From Rhodoblastus sp963704565 (GTDB lineage: Bacteria > Pseudomonadota > Alphaproteobacteria > Rhizobiales > Beijerinckiaceae), in the NCBI GenBank assembly GCA_963704565.1, contig OY969917.1:2976001-3040000 (forward strand): a stretch of 64,000 bases of DNA, in the 5' to 3' direction. How positions within the stretch are numbered: position 1 is the first letter of the stretch; every line of letters begins with the position of its first letter. The notes under the pieces are model-generated. The model was given only the letters and a program-made list of their open reading frames with translations. It was not told the DNA's origin and did no database searches. This document shows positions 1 to 7,783 of the stretch, piece by piece. A program made the position numbers and the translations under genes.

Positions 1-440
1 GCCATGATCCAGTAGGACGAGGCCATGGTGCCGAGGGCGACCATGAGGCAGGAGAAGAAGTAGAACCAGCGCGGCGCCCGGTCGCGGCCGAACATCATGA
101 CGCCAAAAAAGGACGCCTCAAGCAGGAAGGCGGTGAAGGCCTCATAGCCGAGCAGCGGCCCCTGGATCGACCCCGTGCGTTCCGACAGGACGCTCCAGTT
201 CGTCCCGATCTGGAAGGCCATGACAATGCCGCTGACCACGCCCATGGCGAAGGCCAGAGCGAAGACTTTCAGCCAGAAATCGAACAGGCGGCGATAGACC
301 GGCAGGCGGGTGGCCAGCGACATGCCTTCGAGCGCCGTGAGCCAGGCCGCGAGGCCGATGGTGAAAGAGGGAAAGATGATGTGGAAACTGACCACGAAGG
401 CGAACTGGATTCGCGACAGGATGAGCGGGCCAAGTTCCAT
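1..440 (-). CDS. cydA: cytochrome bd-type ubiquinol oxidase subunit I, partial (C-terminal part off the left edge)
   Basis: This is the N-terminal 146 residues of the quinol-oxidising, haem-bearing subunit of the copper-free cytochrome bd terminal oxidase in the inner membrane. The translation begins MELGPLILSRIQF and carries the haem-ligand His near residue 20 (FHIIFP), the FQIGTNW segment, the GYEAFTAFLLEASF helix with its conserved glutamates and a GTMASSYWIMA segment. At least four hydrophobic helices are visible. The start is the ATG at 440, in a typical CydA position. The rest of the gene lies beyond base 1. It is divergent from the copper module that begins at 643. Whether it is the CydAB or the cyanide-insensitive CioAB subtype cannot be told from this fragment. 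Confidence 0.93.
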   Translation of the reverse strand, partial: MELGPLILSRIQFAFVVSFHIIFPSFTIGLAAWLTALEGMSLATRLPVYRRLFDFWLKVFALAFAMGVVSGIVMAFQIGTNWSVLSERTGSIQGPLLGYEAFTAFLLEASFFGVMMFGRDRAPRWFYFFSCLMVALGTMASSYWIM

Positions 441-642
441 AAAACGGTTCCACGAGGGCGATGCCAAGTCAGGGCCGGGTCCGACAGCCAGATGACGACC
501 TTGACCTTATCCGACCGCGCGGGGCGGCGCCAGTCAAATGAATTTTCGGCGGCGAGCGGCTTGCCGCCACGCCGAATTTCGTCGCGGTGGATTGCGCGTC
601 GCCTTGAGGAAATGTTAGCGTGTTTTCAATGGGAGAGGGGCT

Positions 643-1038
643 GTGGCGCGGGGGATTGGCGATAGCGGGCGGGATGCATTCTGGCGGGCGTGGCTTGCGC
701 GTCTGGCCGCGTTCGTCTTCCTGCTTCAGGGCTTTGGGCTGTTTGCCGCCGCATCGCGCCCCGTGGCGATCGGCGACGCCTTTGCGGCGGCTCAGGAAAA
801 CGCCGCGCCCGGCTGTTTTCATCAGACGCGAGGCGATGGCCACGCACATGGCGCACCAGAATCCTGTCCGATGTGTCAGGCGCTGGGCGCTGCGCTTCCG
901 GGCGCGCCGCCGCCGGACGTCGTGGCCCGCGCCGCCACGCGCGTCATCCTGCTGGTTTCCCTTCCCGCGCAACGCCTGCCGCCGCGCTCGCAACCGCTGA
1001 CCACGCCGCCGGCCCGCAGTCCTCCCGTTCTGGTCTGA
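643..1038 (+). CDS. small exported protein with a CPMCQ motif (DUF2946-like), copper-module member
   Basis: A 131-residue protein starting at GTG 643, preceded by a GGGAGAGG ribosome site. A hydrophobic stretch at about residues 15-38 is a signal peptide or membrane anchor. The middle has His-rich GDGHAHG followed by the CPMCQ motif, a pattern seen in DUF2946-type proteins that often sit beside copper genes. A second hydrophobic patch and a Pro-rich tail follow. It is first of five same-strand genes, with an outer-membrane protein, CopC, CopD and Csp downstream. A role in periplasmic metal binding is inferred from the His/Cys motif and context only. No enzyme motif is visible. Confidence 0.6.
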   Translation: MARGIGDSGRDAFWRAWLARLAAFVFLLQGFGLFAAASRPVAIGDAFAAAQENAAPGCFHQTRGDGHAHGAPESCPMCQALGAALPGAPPPDVVARAATRVILLVSLPAQRLPPRSQPLTTPPARSPPVLV

Positions 1039-1130
1039 TCCGCGCTTCTTGAGCGCGTTTTTTGCGGGCGCCGCCTTTTCGGCGGCGCGCCTGACGCCGC
1101 ATGCCGGCCAGAAAACTTGACGAGACCAGA

Positions 1131-2117
1131 ATGAAACCCACCCCGATCCCGCAGGCGCTTGGTCGCACGCGTAAAACCCATGTCCTCGCCGCTTGCGCGG
1201 CTCTTTCGGCCGGCGCCTTCCAGGCCCAGGCCCACACCATCGTCGGCGACCGCGTCTTCCCCGCGACGCTGACCATCGACGATCCCGGCGTCAACGACGA
1301 ACTGGCGCTGCCGGTCTTCTCCTACATGCCCTCGGCCAATCCCGACGGCTCTCCCGGCTCGTTCAATTATTCCATGGGCTGGAACTATCAGAAGACGATC
1401 ACCGCCGATCTCGCCTTCTCGATCGGCAACGAATTCGACTGGCAGACGCGCCCCAGCGCCCAGGGCTGGTCGGATATCACGACCCAGCTCCAATATGTGC
1501 CGTGGCAGGATGCGAAGCACGAAGCGATCGTGTCGGTGGCCGTCGCTTACACATTCGCCAATACCGGCAGTCCGCAAAGCGCCTCGCTGCCGTCCGATCC
1601 CTTCTCCACCCTGACCTTCAACGTCTATGGCGGCAAAGGCTTCGGCGACGTGCAATCCGATTGGATCAAGCCCTTCGCGATCACCGGCGAGTTCAGCACG
1701 AATTTTCCGATGACCGCGACCAATGCCGACGGCAGCCTCAACCCGACCACGATCACCTATGGCGCGAGCCTTCAGTACAGCCTGCTGTACATGAACTCGC
1801 ATGTTGCGGAAGCGCCTGAATTTTTCCGCAACCTGATCCCGACCGTCGAAGCGATCTTCACGACGCCCGTCGGCAATCTTTCGCCCGACATGCCCGGCCA
1901 GTTTCCGACCAATGTCACAACCGGGGTGGTCGGCCCGTCGGTCTATTACATCGGGAGATATTTCGAGGTCGGCGTGATGGCCCAGGCGCCGATCAACAAG
2001 GAAAGCGGCTCTCATTTCGGCGCGATGGCGATCCTCGACATCTTCCTCGACGACCTCGCGCCGAGCACCATTGGCAAACCATTGTTCGGACCGCCGCAGG
2101 CGCGCGGCTCCTATTGA
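1131..2117 (+). CDS. outer-membrane beta-barrel / transporter-like protein of the copper module
   Basis: A 328-residue exported protein. The ATG at 1131 is chosen over an in-frame ATG at 1101 because it places a standard signal peptide at the N terminus, with hydrophobic AACAALSAGAF and a cleavage site after AQA. The mature part is rich in alternating aromatic and polar residues (YSMGWNYQ, YVPWQD, VAYTFAN), as expected of a barrel resembling the MetA-pathway/transporter type of outer-membrane protein. It ends 12 bases before copC. Substrate is unknown; its position suggests passage or sensing of copper, which is inference. No homology search was possible, so the family assignment is moderate. 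Confidence 0.6.
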   Translation: MKPTPIPQALGRTRKTHVLAACAALSAGAFQAQAHTIVGDRVFPATLTIDDPGVNDELALPVFSYMPSANPDGSPGSFNYSMGWNYQKTITADLAFSIGNEFDWQTRPSAQGWSDITTQLQYVPWQDAKHEAIVSVAVAYTFANTGSPQSASLPSDPFSTLTFNVYGGKGFGDVQSDWIKPFAITGEFSTNFPMTATNADGSLNPTTITYGASLQYSLLYMNSHVAEAPEFFRNLIPTVEAIFTTPVGNLSPDMPGQFPTNVTTGVVGPSVYYIGRYFEVGVMAQAPINKESGSHFGAMAILDIFLDDLAPSTIGKPLFGPPQARGSY

Positions 2118-2129
2118 GGAGGTTTACTC

Positions 2130-2519
2130 ATGAAAATCCTGCGCATGACCTTCGCCGCCGCCGCTTTCGCCGGCGCGACCGCCTTTGCCGCGCCCGGCTT
2201 CACAGGGTCGGCTTGGGCGCACGCCTTTCTCGACCACGCCGCTCCTTCGGTGGGCTCCACCTCCCAGGGCGCGCCGGGCGAACTGACCCTGAGCTTCACC
2301 CAGAACATCGTGGCCGCCTTTTCCGGCGTGTCCGTGACCTCGGCGGCGGGGGCTTCGATCCCCGCCGGCAAGACGCGGGTCGATTCGTCGGACCCGGCGA
2401 CGCTTCACGTCTCCCTCGGACGCAAGCTCGCGCCGGGAACCTATGTCGTGCATTGGCATGTGGTTTCGGTGGACACCCATCATACCTCCGGAAGCTACAA
2501 GTTCACGATCGCGCCGTGA
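2130..2519 (+). CDS. copC: periplasmic copper-binding protein CopC
   Basis: A 129-residue CopC/YobA cupredoxin-like protein that binds Cu(II) in the periplasm and hands it to CopD. A strong GAGGAGG site lies just upstream of ATG 2130. The signal peptide (residues 1-30) ends in AWA, leaving the mature protein to begin with His as in Cu(II)-type CopC. The C-terminal VHWHVVSVDTHHTSG segment holds the other conserved histidines, and PSVGSTSQGAPGELTLSF matches the family core. Met-rich Cu(I) motifs are absent, so a single Cu(II) site is likely. It is followed after one base by copD, implying translational coupling. Confidence 0.92.
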   Translation: MKILRMTFAAAAFAGATAFAAPGFTGSAWAHAFLDHAAPSVGSTSQGAPGELTLSFTQNIVAAFSGVSVTSAAGASIPAGKTRVDSSDPATLHVSLGRKLAPGTYVVHWHVVSVDTHHTSGSYKFTIAP

Positions 2520-2520
2520 C

Positions 2521-3444
2521 ATGGACGTTTCCGAAGGCTTAGCGATCCCGGCCCTGCTGCTGCTGACGCGCTGGATTCACTTCGCGTCGGTCTTCATCCT
2601 GTTCGGGTCGGCCTTGTTCTGGACTCATACGCCGGGCGCCTTTCCGGGCGCCCGGCGGACGACAGATATTTCGCTGCGGGTCGCGGCGCCGGTCGCGGTC
2701 CTTTCGGGCCTCGGCTGGATCGCCGCGATCATCGCCAATATGGCCGACGGCCTCGACAAGGTCGCCGATCCGCAGACCTTGTCCTTGTTCTTCACCCAGA
2801 CCCGGTTCGGGCCGGTGGTCGAAATCCGTCTGGCTCTCTTCGTCCTCGCGCTTGGCCTCGCCGCCTGGCCGATGGCGGCGGATTCGCGGCGCCGGGCGAT
2901 GATTCCAGTCGGTGCGGCGCTGCTGATCGACCAGGCCTGGCTCGGCCATGCCGCTGAAGGGTCAGGCGCCGGGGGCGCCTTGATGGTGGGCGTCTATGGC
3001 GTGCACGTGCTCGCCGCCGCCGCCTGGCTCGGCGGCCTGCCGCCCCTGCTGTTTGCCTTGCGGGAAACGCGCGGACAAGGCGACGAGGAAACGCGGCGCC
3101 GGACCATCGAACTGCTGCCGCGCTTTTCGGTCGTCGCCATGCCGGCGGTCGCGCTGATCGTGGCCAGCGGCTTGGGCAATGTCGGATTCCGGGTCGGCGC
3201 CTCGTTCGGGCGCGTGTTCATGACCGATTACGGTTATGTTCTCAGCGCCAAGGCGGCGCTGGTCGCCTCGATGTTCGCGCTGGCTTATTACAATCGATTC
3301 GTGGCGCTGCCGCGTCTGCGGCTTGGTCCGGTGAGCGCAAGGCAGAGCATTGGCCTGCAAACCAGCGTGGCCTTCGAACTTGTGCTCGGCCTCGCCGTCC
3401 TCGCCGTCGCGGCGCTGCTCGGAGTCACCCCGCCGCCGCAATGA
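2521..3444 (+). CDS. copD: copper-resistance / copper-import membrane protein CopD
   Basis: A 307-residue inner-membrane protein with about eight hydrophobic helices, beginning MDVSEGLAIPALLLLTRWIHFASVF. The conserved His in helix 1 and the LGHAAEGSG and YGVHVLAAAAWLGG segments are typical of CopD. It partners with CopC to move copper across the inner membrane. ATG 2521 is one base after the copC stop and is preferred to in-frame starts lying inside copC. In methanotrophs and other copper users, CopCD is considered an import system; that function is inferred here. Confidence 0.9.
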   Translation: MDVSEGLAIPALLLLTRWIHFASVFILFGSALFWTHTPGAFPGARRTTDISLRVAAPVAVLSGLGWIAAIIANMADGLDKVADPQTLSLFFTQTRFGPVVEIRLALFVLALGLAAWPMAADSRRRAMIPVGAALLIDQAWLGHAAEGSGAGGALMVGVYGVHVLAAAAWLGGLPPLLFALRETRGQGDEETRRRTIELLPRFSVVAMPAVALIVASGLGNVGFRVGASFGRVFMTDYGYVLSAKAALVASMFALAYYNRFVALPRLRLGPVSARQSIGLQTSVAFELVLGLAVLAVAALLGVTPPPQ

Positions 3445-3492
3445 GTGGCGTCGTAAAAGTACTTTCTGGAGCGAAAAATTCGCGCACCCCTG

Positions 3493-3954
3493 TTGGGCGC
3501 GCGCCAATGGGAAGAGGCGAGGAAAACGGAGCGTCGTGAATTCATGGCCGGCGCCGGCGCGGCGGCTTTTCTGGCGGCCTCGGGCGAGGCTTTTGCCGAA
3601 AAGGGCGCTATGTCGATGCACCCCCCAATGTACAAAGCCCTTCAGGACGATTGCGGCCATTGCGTCGCCACCGCCAACGATTGCCTGCGTCATTGCATCG
3701 GCATGCTGGCGATGAAGGATTATTCGATGACCGGTTGCATCAACACCGCCTATCAGGTGGTCGCGGCCTGCGGCGCGCTCCAGGCGCTCGCCGCCGTCAA
3801 TTCGCCGGCGGTTCCGGCTTTCGCCAGGGCGACGGCGGAAATCTGCGCCGCCTGCCAGAAGGAATGCGAAAAATATCCCGATGTCGCCGAATGCAAGGCC
3901 TGCGCGGCTTCCTGCAAGGCCTGTTCGGCGGAATGCCGCCGCGTCGCGGCATGA
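3493..3954 (+). CDS. Tat-exported four-helix-bundle copper storage protein (Csp family)
   Basis: A 153-residue Cys-rich protein of the Csp family, which stores many Cu(I) ions inside a tetrameric four-helix bundle. Fourteen cysteines occur in CxxC, CxxxC and single spacing (DDCGHC, NDCLRHC, ICAACQKEC, CKACAASCKAC). The N terminus has a twin-arginine signature, TERREFMAGAG, followed by a hydrophobic stretch and AFA, so the protein is probably exported by Tat like Csp1. To include the twin Arg the start must be upstream of ATG 3544; TTG 3493 is the candidate in frame. It ends the copper module, 48 bases after copD, and is convergent with the ClC gene. Confidence 0.88.
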   Translation: MGARQWEEARKTERREFMAGAGAAAFLAASGEAFAEKGAMSMHPPMYKALQDDCGHCVATANDCLRHCIGMLAMKDYSMTGCINTAYQVVAACGALQALAAVNSPAVPAFARATAEICAACQKECEKYPDVAECKACAASCKACSAECRRVAA

Positions 3955-3968
3955 CGGCCGCCTTTGAA

Positions 3969-5738
3969 TCAGCCGTAAGGCTTGAGGCCCTCGGCGACTG
4001 AATCGCCGATATGTTCGCGGGTGATGATTCCGACGACATTTTGCGCGCGCGGGCGAAGCTTGTCGGCGATCACCACCGCGGTGGAGGCGCGCCGGCGCGC
4101 CATATGCGAGACGATGTCGAACATGATGTCGTTTTCGTGCGCGATGACGAAATTTTTTTGCGCAATGTCGCCCACGCGCACGCCGGGATCGGCCTGTTCG
4201 ACGCCGCAGTGCAATTCCATGTTCACCCTGATGACGCCGACCAGCCGCTCGCCTCGCGTCACCACGACATGTTTCATGCCGCCGGCATAAGCGGGATCGC
4301 GCAGGAAGGCGGAGAAATCGGCGTCGGCCGGCAGCAGAACGGGATCGCGCTGCATCACCTCGCCGGCCAGGCGCACCATGAACATGTTGGCGTGCAGGGC
4401 CTTGGGCACGAAATGGCCGCGTTTGACCAGCTTGATGGTGTAGATGTCCTCGCGGCTGAGCAGGCGCCGCACGCCGAGCGCCAAAGCCGTCGCCATGATC
4501 GTCGGCATGACGATGTCGTAATCGCGGGTCATTTCGAACAGCATGGCGACGGCGGTCATGGCGGCGCCGGTGGCGCCGCCGACCATGGCGGCCATGCCGA
4601 CGATGGCGCAGTTCGCGATGTCGGGTCCGCTTCCCGGCGCGAAACGATGGAAGAACGCCCCGACGCTCGCCCCGAGCGTCGCGCCCATGAACAGGGAGGG
4701 CGAGAAAATGCCGCCCGAGCCGCCCGAGCCCAGGCTCGTCGTGGTCGCATAAAGTTTCGCCGCCATCAGCGCCAGCAGCAGCGCCGGCGCCGCCAGATCG
4801 CCCTTGAGGATCGCCTCGATGGCCGCGTAGCCGACGCCCTCGACGTAATAATGGCCGGCGACGCGAAACAGCGAATAGAATAGGAGGCCGACCGACGCCA
4901 TGCCGATGGCGTGGCGCAGATAGCTGTCGCCGATGCGCTCGTAGAGGCCCTCGACCGCCGCGAGGCCACGGACGAAGGCGGCGGCGGCGAGCCCGGCAAG
5001 AACGCCGATGAAGCCATAGATCAGGAGCTCCGGCGCCGTGGCGGCATGATCGACCAGCAGATTGGCCGGCACATTGAAGGCTGGCCTGATGCCGAGAAAC
5101 AGCCGGCCGACGAAAGTGGAGACGCCGGTCGCCAGCGCCACCGGCAGGAAGGTGCGGGCGCTTACCTCCGGCATCATCAATTCGATCGCGAACATGACGC
5201 CGCCGATCGGGGTGTTGAAGGTGGCGGCGATGCCGGCGCCCGCGCCGGCGGCGACCAGGGTGATGCGCTGCCAGGGCGCCATGGGAACGATCTGGCCGAG
5301 GGTCGAGCCGAGCGAGGCGCCGATCTGGATGATCGGGCCCTCGCGGCCGATCGCCGCGCCGGAGCCGATCGATATGGCCGAGGCCAGCGATTTGACGGTG
5401 GCGACGATCGGCCTGATGCGCCCTTCATTGTAATAAATGGCGTCCATCACTTCCGGCACGCCATGTCCGCGCGCCTCGGGCGCGAAGGTCTCGACCAGGA
5501 AAGTGACGATCAGGCCGCCGATCACGGGGGCGAGAATGACGAAGGCGCCGAAGCGGCTTTCCGGGGTGAAGACATTGGCGTCATAGGAAAAGGCGAAACG
5601 GCCGTGGAAGGCGATATTGTGGATGAGGCCGATGAGGTCGCGAAAGACCACCGCGCCCAGGCCGGCCCCGACGCCGATCACGACCCCGAGCAGGGAGAGC
5701 CGAAAGAGACCGATTCGCGCCGGCAGCCGAAACCTCAT
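3969..5738 (-). CDS. ClC-family chloride channel/antiporter with C-terminal CBS domains
   Basis: A 589-residue ClC protein. The selectivity motifs are present: GHGVPEV (first), GREGP with the gating Glu, and GGIFSPSLF. A Glu in the FAIELMM helix corresponds to the internal proton-transfer Glu of H+/Cl- exchangers, so an antiporter is more likely than a channel. The final 130 residues, from about 455, form a CBS pair that may bind nucleotides. The ATG at 5738 follows a GGAAGG site and gives the usual Arg-rich N terminus before the first helix; an earlier in-frame start at 5795 adds residues without similarity. It is likely to act in acid or osmotic homeostasis. Confidence 0.93.
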   Translation of the reverse strand: MRFRLPARIGLFRLSLLGVVIGVGAGLGAVVFRDLIGLIHNIAFHGRFAFSYDANVFTPESRFGAFVILAPVIGGLIVTFLVETFAPEARGHGVPEVMDAIYYNEGRIRPIVATVKSLASAISIGSGAAIGREGPIIQIGASLGSTLGQIVPMAPWQRITLVAAGAGAGIAATFNTPIGGVMFAIELMMPEVSARTFLPVALATGVSTFVGRLFLGIRPAFNVPANLLVDHAATAPELLIYGFIGVLAGLAAAAFVRGLAAVEGLYERIGDSYLRHAIGMASVGLLFYSLFRVAGHYYVEGVGYAAIEAILKGDLAAPALLLALMAAKLYATTTSLGSGGSGGIFSPSLFMGATLGASVGAFFHRFAPGSGPDIANCAIVGMAAMVGGATGAAMTAVAMLFEMTRDYDIVMPTIMATALALGVRRLLSREDIYTIKLVKRGHFVPKALHANMFMVRLAGEVMQRDPVLLPADADFSAFLRDPAYAGGMKHVVVTRGERLVGVIRVNMELHCGVEQADPGVRVGDIAQKNFVIAHENDIMFDIVSHMARRRASTAVVIADKLRPRAQNVVGIITREHIGDSVAEGLKPYG

Positions 5739-5990
5739 CCGCTTGCCTTCCCGTATGTTAAGAGATCGAGCGCGCCACAGGTCGCGCGAAGCCAAAACCT
5801 AGAGCAGGATGGCGCGGCGGGGAAAGCGATTTTTGCGCCAAGACGATGATCGGCCAAACAAAAGGGACGATATCGCCGGCGCCTCCTGACGTGACGCCGC
5901 CGGCCTAGGCAAAAGGCGGAGAGCGCCCAGGTTGAGTTCGCCGGAAGCGGGGATTAGCTTTCCGGCTCCCGCCATTTTCCGGAGCCTCCC

Positions 5991-7778
5991 ATGTCCGCTT
6001 ATAACGCCCCGATCCGCGACATGATCTTCGCCATGAAGACGATCGGCGGCTTCGACCGGATCGCCGCTCTGCCGGGCAACGAGGAAGTCTCGGACGATCT
6101 GGTCGAGGCGATTTTCGAGGAAGCGCGCAAATTCGCCGGCGAGGCGCTCGCGCCGCTCAACCATCCGGGCGACAAGCAGGGCTGCCTGTGCAAGGACGGC
6201 GTGGTGACGACGCCTGACGGCGTAAAAAAGGCTTTCGCGGCCTTTTGCGAAAACGGCTGGCACGCCATGCCGGCGCCGCTGGACTATGGCGGCCAGGGCC
6301 TGCCGAGCCTGGTCTCGACCCCGGTGCTGGAAATGTGGACGGGCGCCAATCTCGCCTTTTCCCTGTGCCAGATGCTGACGCTCGGGGCCATCGCCGCCAT
6401 CGACCATCATGGCTCGCCGGAGCAAAAGGCGCTTTATCTGCCGAAAATGGTTGCGGGAGCCTGGACCGGCACGATGAATCTCACCGAGCCGCAGGCGGGC
6501 TCGGACCTTGCCGCCGTGCGGACCAAAGCCGTTCCCGACGGCGACGCCTATCGCCTCACCGGCACAAAAATCTTCATCACCTGGGGCGAGAACGATGTCG
6601 CGGAAAACATCGTCCATCTCGTGCTCGCCCGCCTGCCCGACGCGCCGCCCGGGGTGAAAGGCATTTCGCTGTTCATCGCGCCCAAATTCCTGGTCAATCC
6701 CGATGGCTCGCTCGGGGCGCGCAACGATCTGGTCTGCGCCTCGATCGAGCACAAGCTCGGCATCCATGGCAGCCCGACGGCGGTCATGTCTTTCGGCGAC
6801 AAGGGCGGCGCGATCGGTTATCTCGTCGGCGAGGCCAATCGCGGCCTCGAATATATGTTCACCATGATGAACCACGCCCGGTTGAATGTCGGGCTGGAGG
6901 GGGTGGCCATCGCCGAACGCGCCTTCCAGCAGGCCCGCGATTACGCCTTCCAGCGCGTCCAGGGCCGGCCGATCGGGGCGGAAAGCGGCGCGGCCATCGC
7001 CTACCACCCCGACGTCAAGCGCATGCTGCTCGACATGAAAGCCAAGGTCGAGGCGATGCGGGCTTTGACATATTTCACCGCCGGCCAAACCGACATCGCC
7101 CATGCTTCGCCCGACAAGGCGGAAGCGGCGGCGGCGCAGGCCATGGTCGATCTGCTGGTTCCGGTGGTGAAGGGCTGGTGCACCGAAAGCGCGGTCGAGA
7201 TCGCCTCGACCGGGGTCCAGGTTCATGGCGGCATGGGCTTCATCGAGGAAACCGGCGCCGCCCAGCATTACCGCGACGCCCGCATCACCCCGATCTACGA
7301 GGGCACGACGGCGATCCAGGCCAATGATCTCGTCGGCCGGAAAATCGCGCGCGACCAGGGCGCGGCGGCCGAACGGCTGATCGAGACGATGCGCGCGGCC
7401 GCCGCCGATCTCGAAACCGCCTCCGACGCCGAGATCGTCGCGCTCGGGCAGGCTTTGACCGCGCCGACGGCCCGGCTGCAATATGCGATCGAATGGGTGG
7501 TGGCGACTCATGCCTGCGCTCCCGCGCAGACGGCGGCCGCCGGCGTCCCGCTGATCCATCAGTTCGGGATCACCATCGGCTTCTGGCTGCTGGCGCGACA
7601 GGCGGCGCGGGCGGCCGAATTGCGCGACGAAAGCGGCGCGGATGTTTCGTTCCTGAACGGCAAGATCGCGCTGGCCAGACATTTCGCCGGCCATGTCCTG
7701 CCCCATGCCGAGGGGTTTTTCCGCGCCGCGACCGAAGGATCGGCGAGCGTCGCGGCTTTCGACGCGGCCGGAATCTAA
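5991..7778 (+). CDS. acyl-CoA dehydrogenase (long, DmdC/AcdA-like type)
   Basis: A 595-residue flavoprotein oxidising an acyl-CoA to the enoyl-CoA. The FAD and substrate signatures are clear: NLTEPQAGSDL, the ITWGEND segment, MNHARLNVGLEG, and GVQVHGGMGF. The catalytic base is the Glu of IYEGTTAIQ. The extra C-terminal domain (beyond about residue 470) and total length mark the subgroup that includes 3-methylmercaptopropionyl-CoA dehydrogenase DmdC, although substrate cannot be read from sequence. ATG 5991 follows a GGAGCC site and a 250-base upstream region shared with the divergent ClC gene. It stands alone, convergent with the decarboxylase gene. Confidence 0.93.
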   Translation: MSAYNAPIRDMIFAMKTIGGFDRIAALPGNEEVSDDLVEAIFEEARKFAGEALAPLNHPGDKQGCLCKDGVVTTPDGVKKAFAAFCENGWHAMPAPLDYGGQGLPSLVSTPVLEMWTGANLAFSLCQMLTLGAIAAIDHHGSPEQKALYLPKMVAGAWTGTMNLTEPQAGSDLAAVRTKAVPDGDAYRLTGTKIFITWGENDVAENIVHLVLARLPDAPPGVKGISLFIAPKFLVNPDGSLGARNDLVCASIEHKLGIHGSPTAVMSFGDKGGAIGYLVGEANRGLEYMFTMMNHARLNVGLEGVAIAERAFQQARDYAFQRVQGRPIGAESGAAIAYHPDVKRMLLDMKAKVEAMRALTYFTAGQTDIAHASPDKAEAAAAQAMVDLLVPVVKGWCTESAVEIASTGVQVHGGMGFIEETGAAQHYRDARITPIYEGTTAIQANDLVGRKIARDQGAAAERLIETMRAAAADLETASDAEIVALGQALTAPTARLQYAIEWVVATHACAPAQTAAAGVPLIHQFGITIGFWLLARQAARAAELRDESGADVSFLNGKIALARHFAGHVLPHAEGFFRAATEGSASVAAFDAAGI

Positions 7779-7783
7779 AAAGA

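Noticed and set aside
5799..5815. Fourth copy of the bipartite repeat near the ClC gene (CTAGAGC)
   Set aside because: Only seven bases match. Neither stem can be found.
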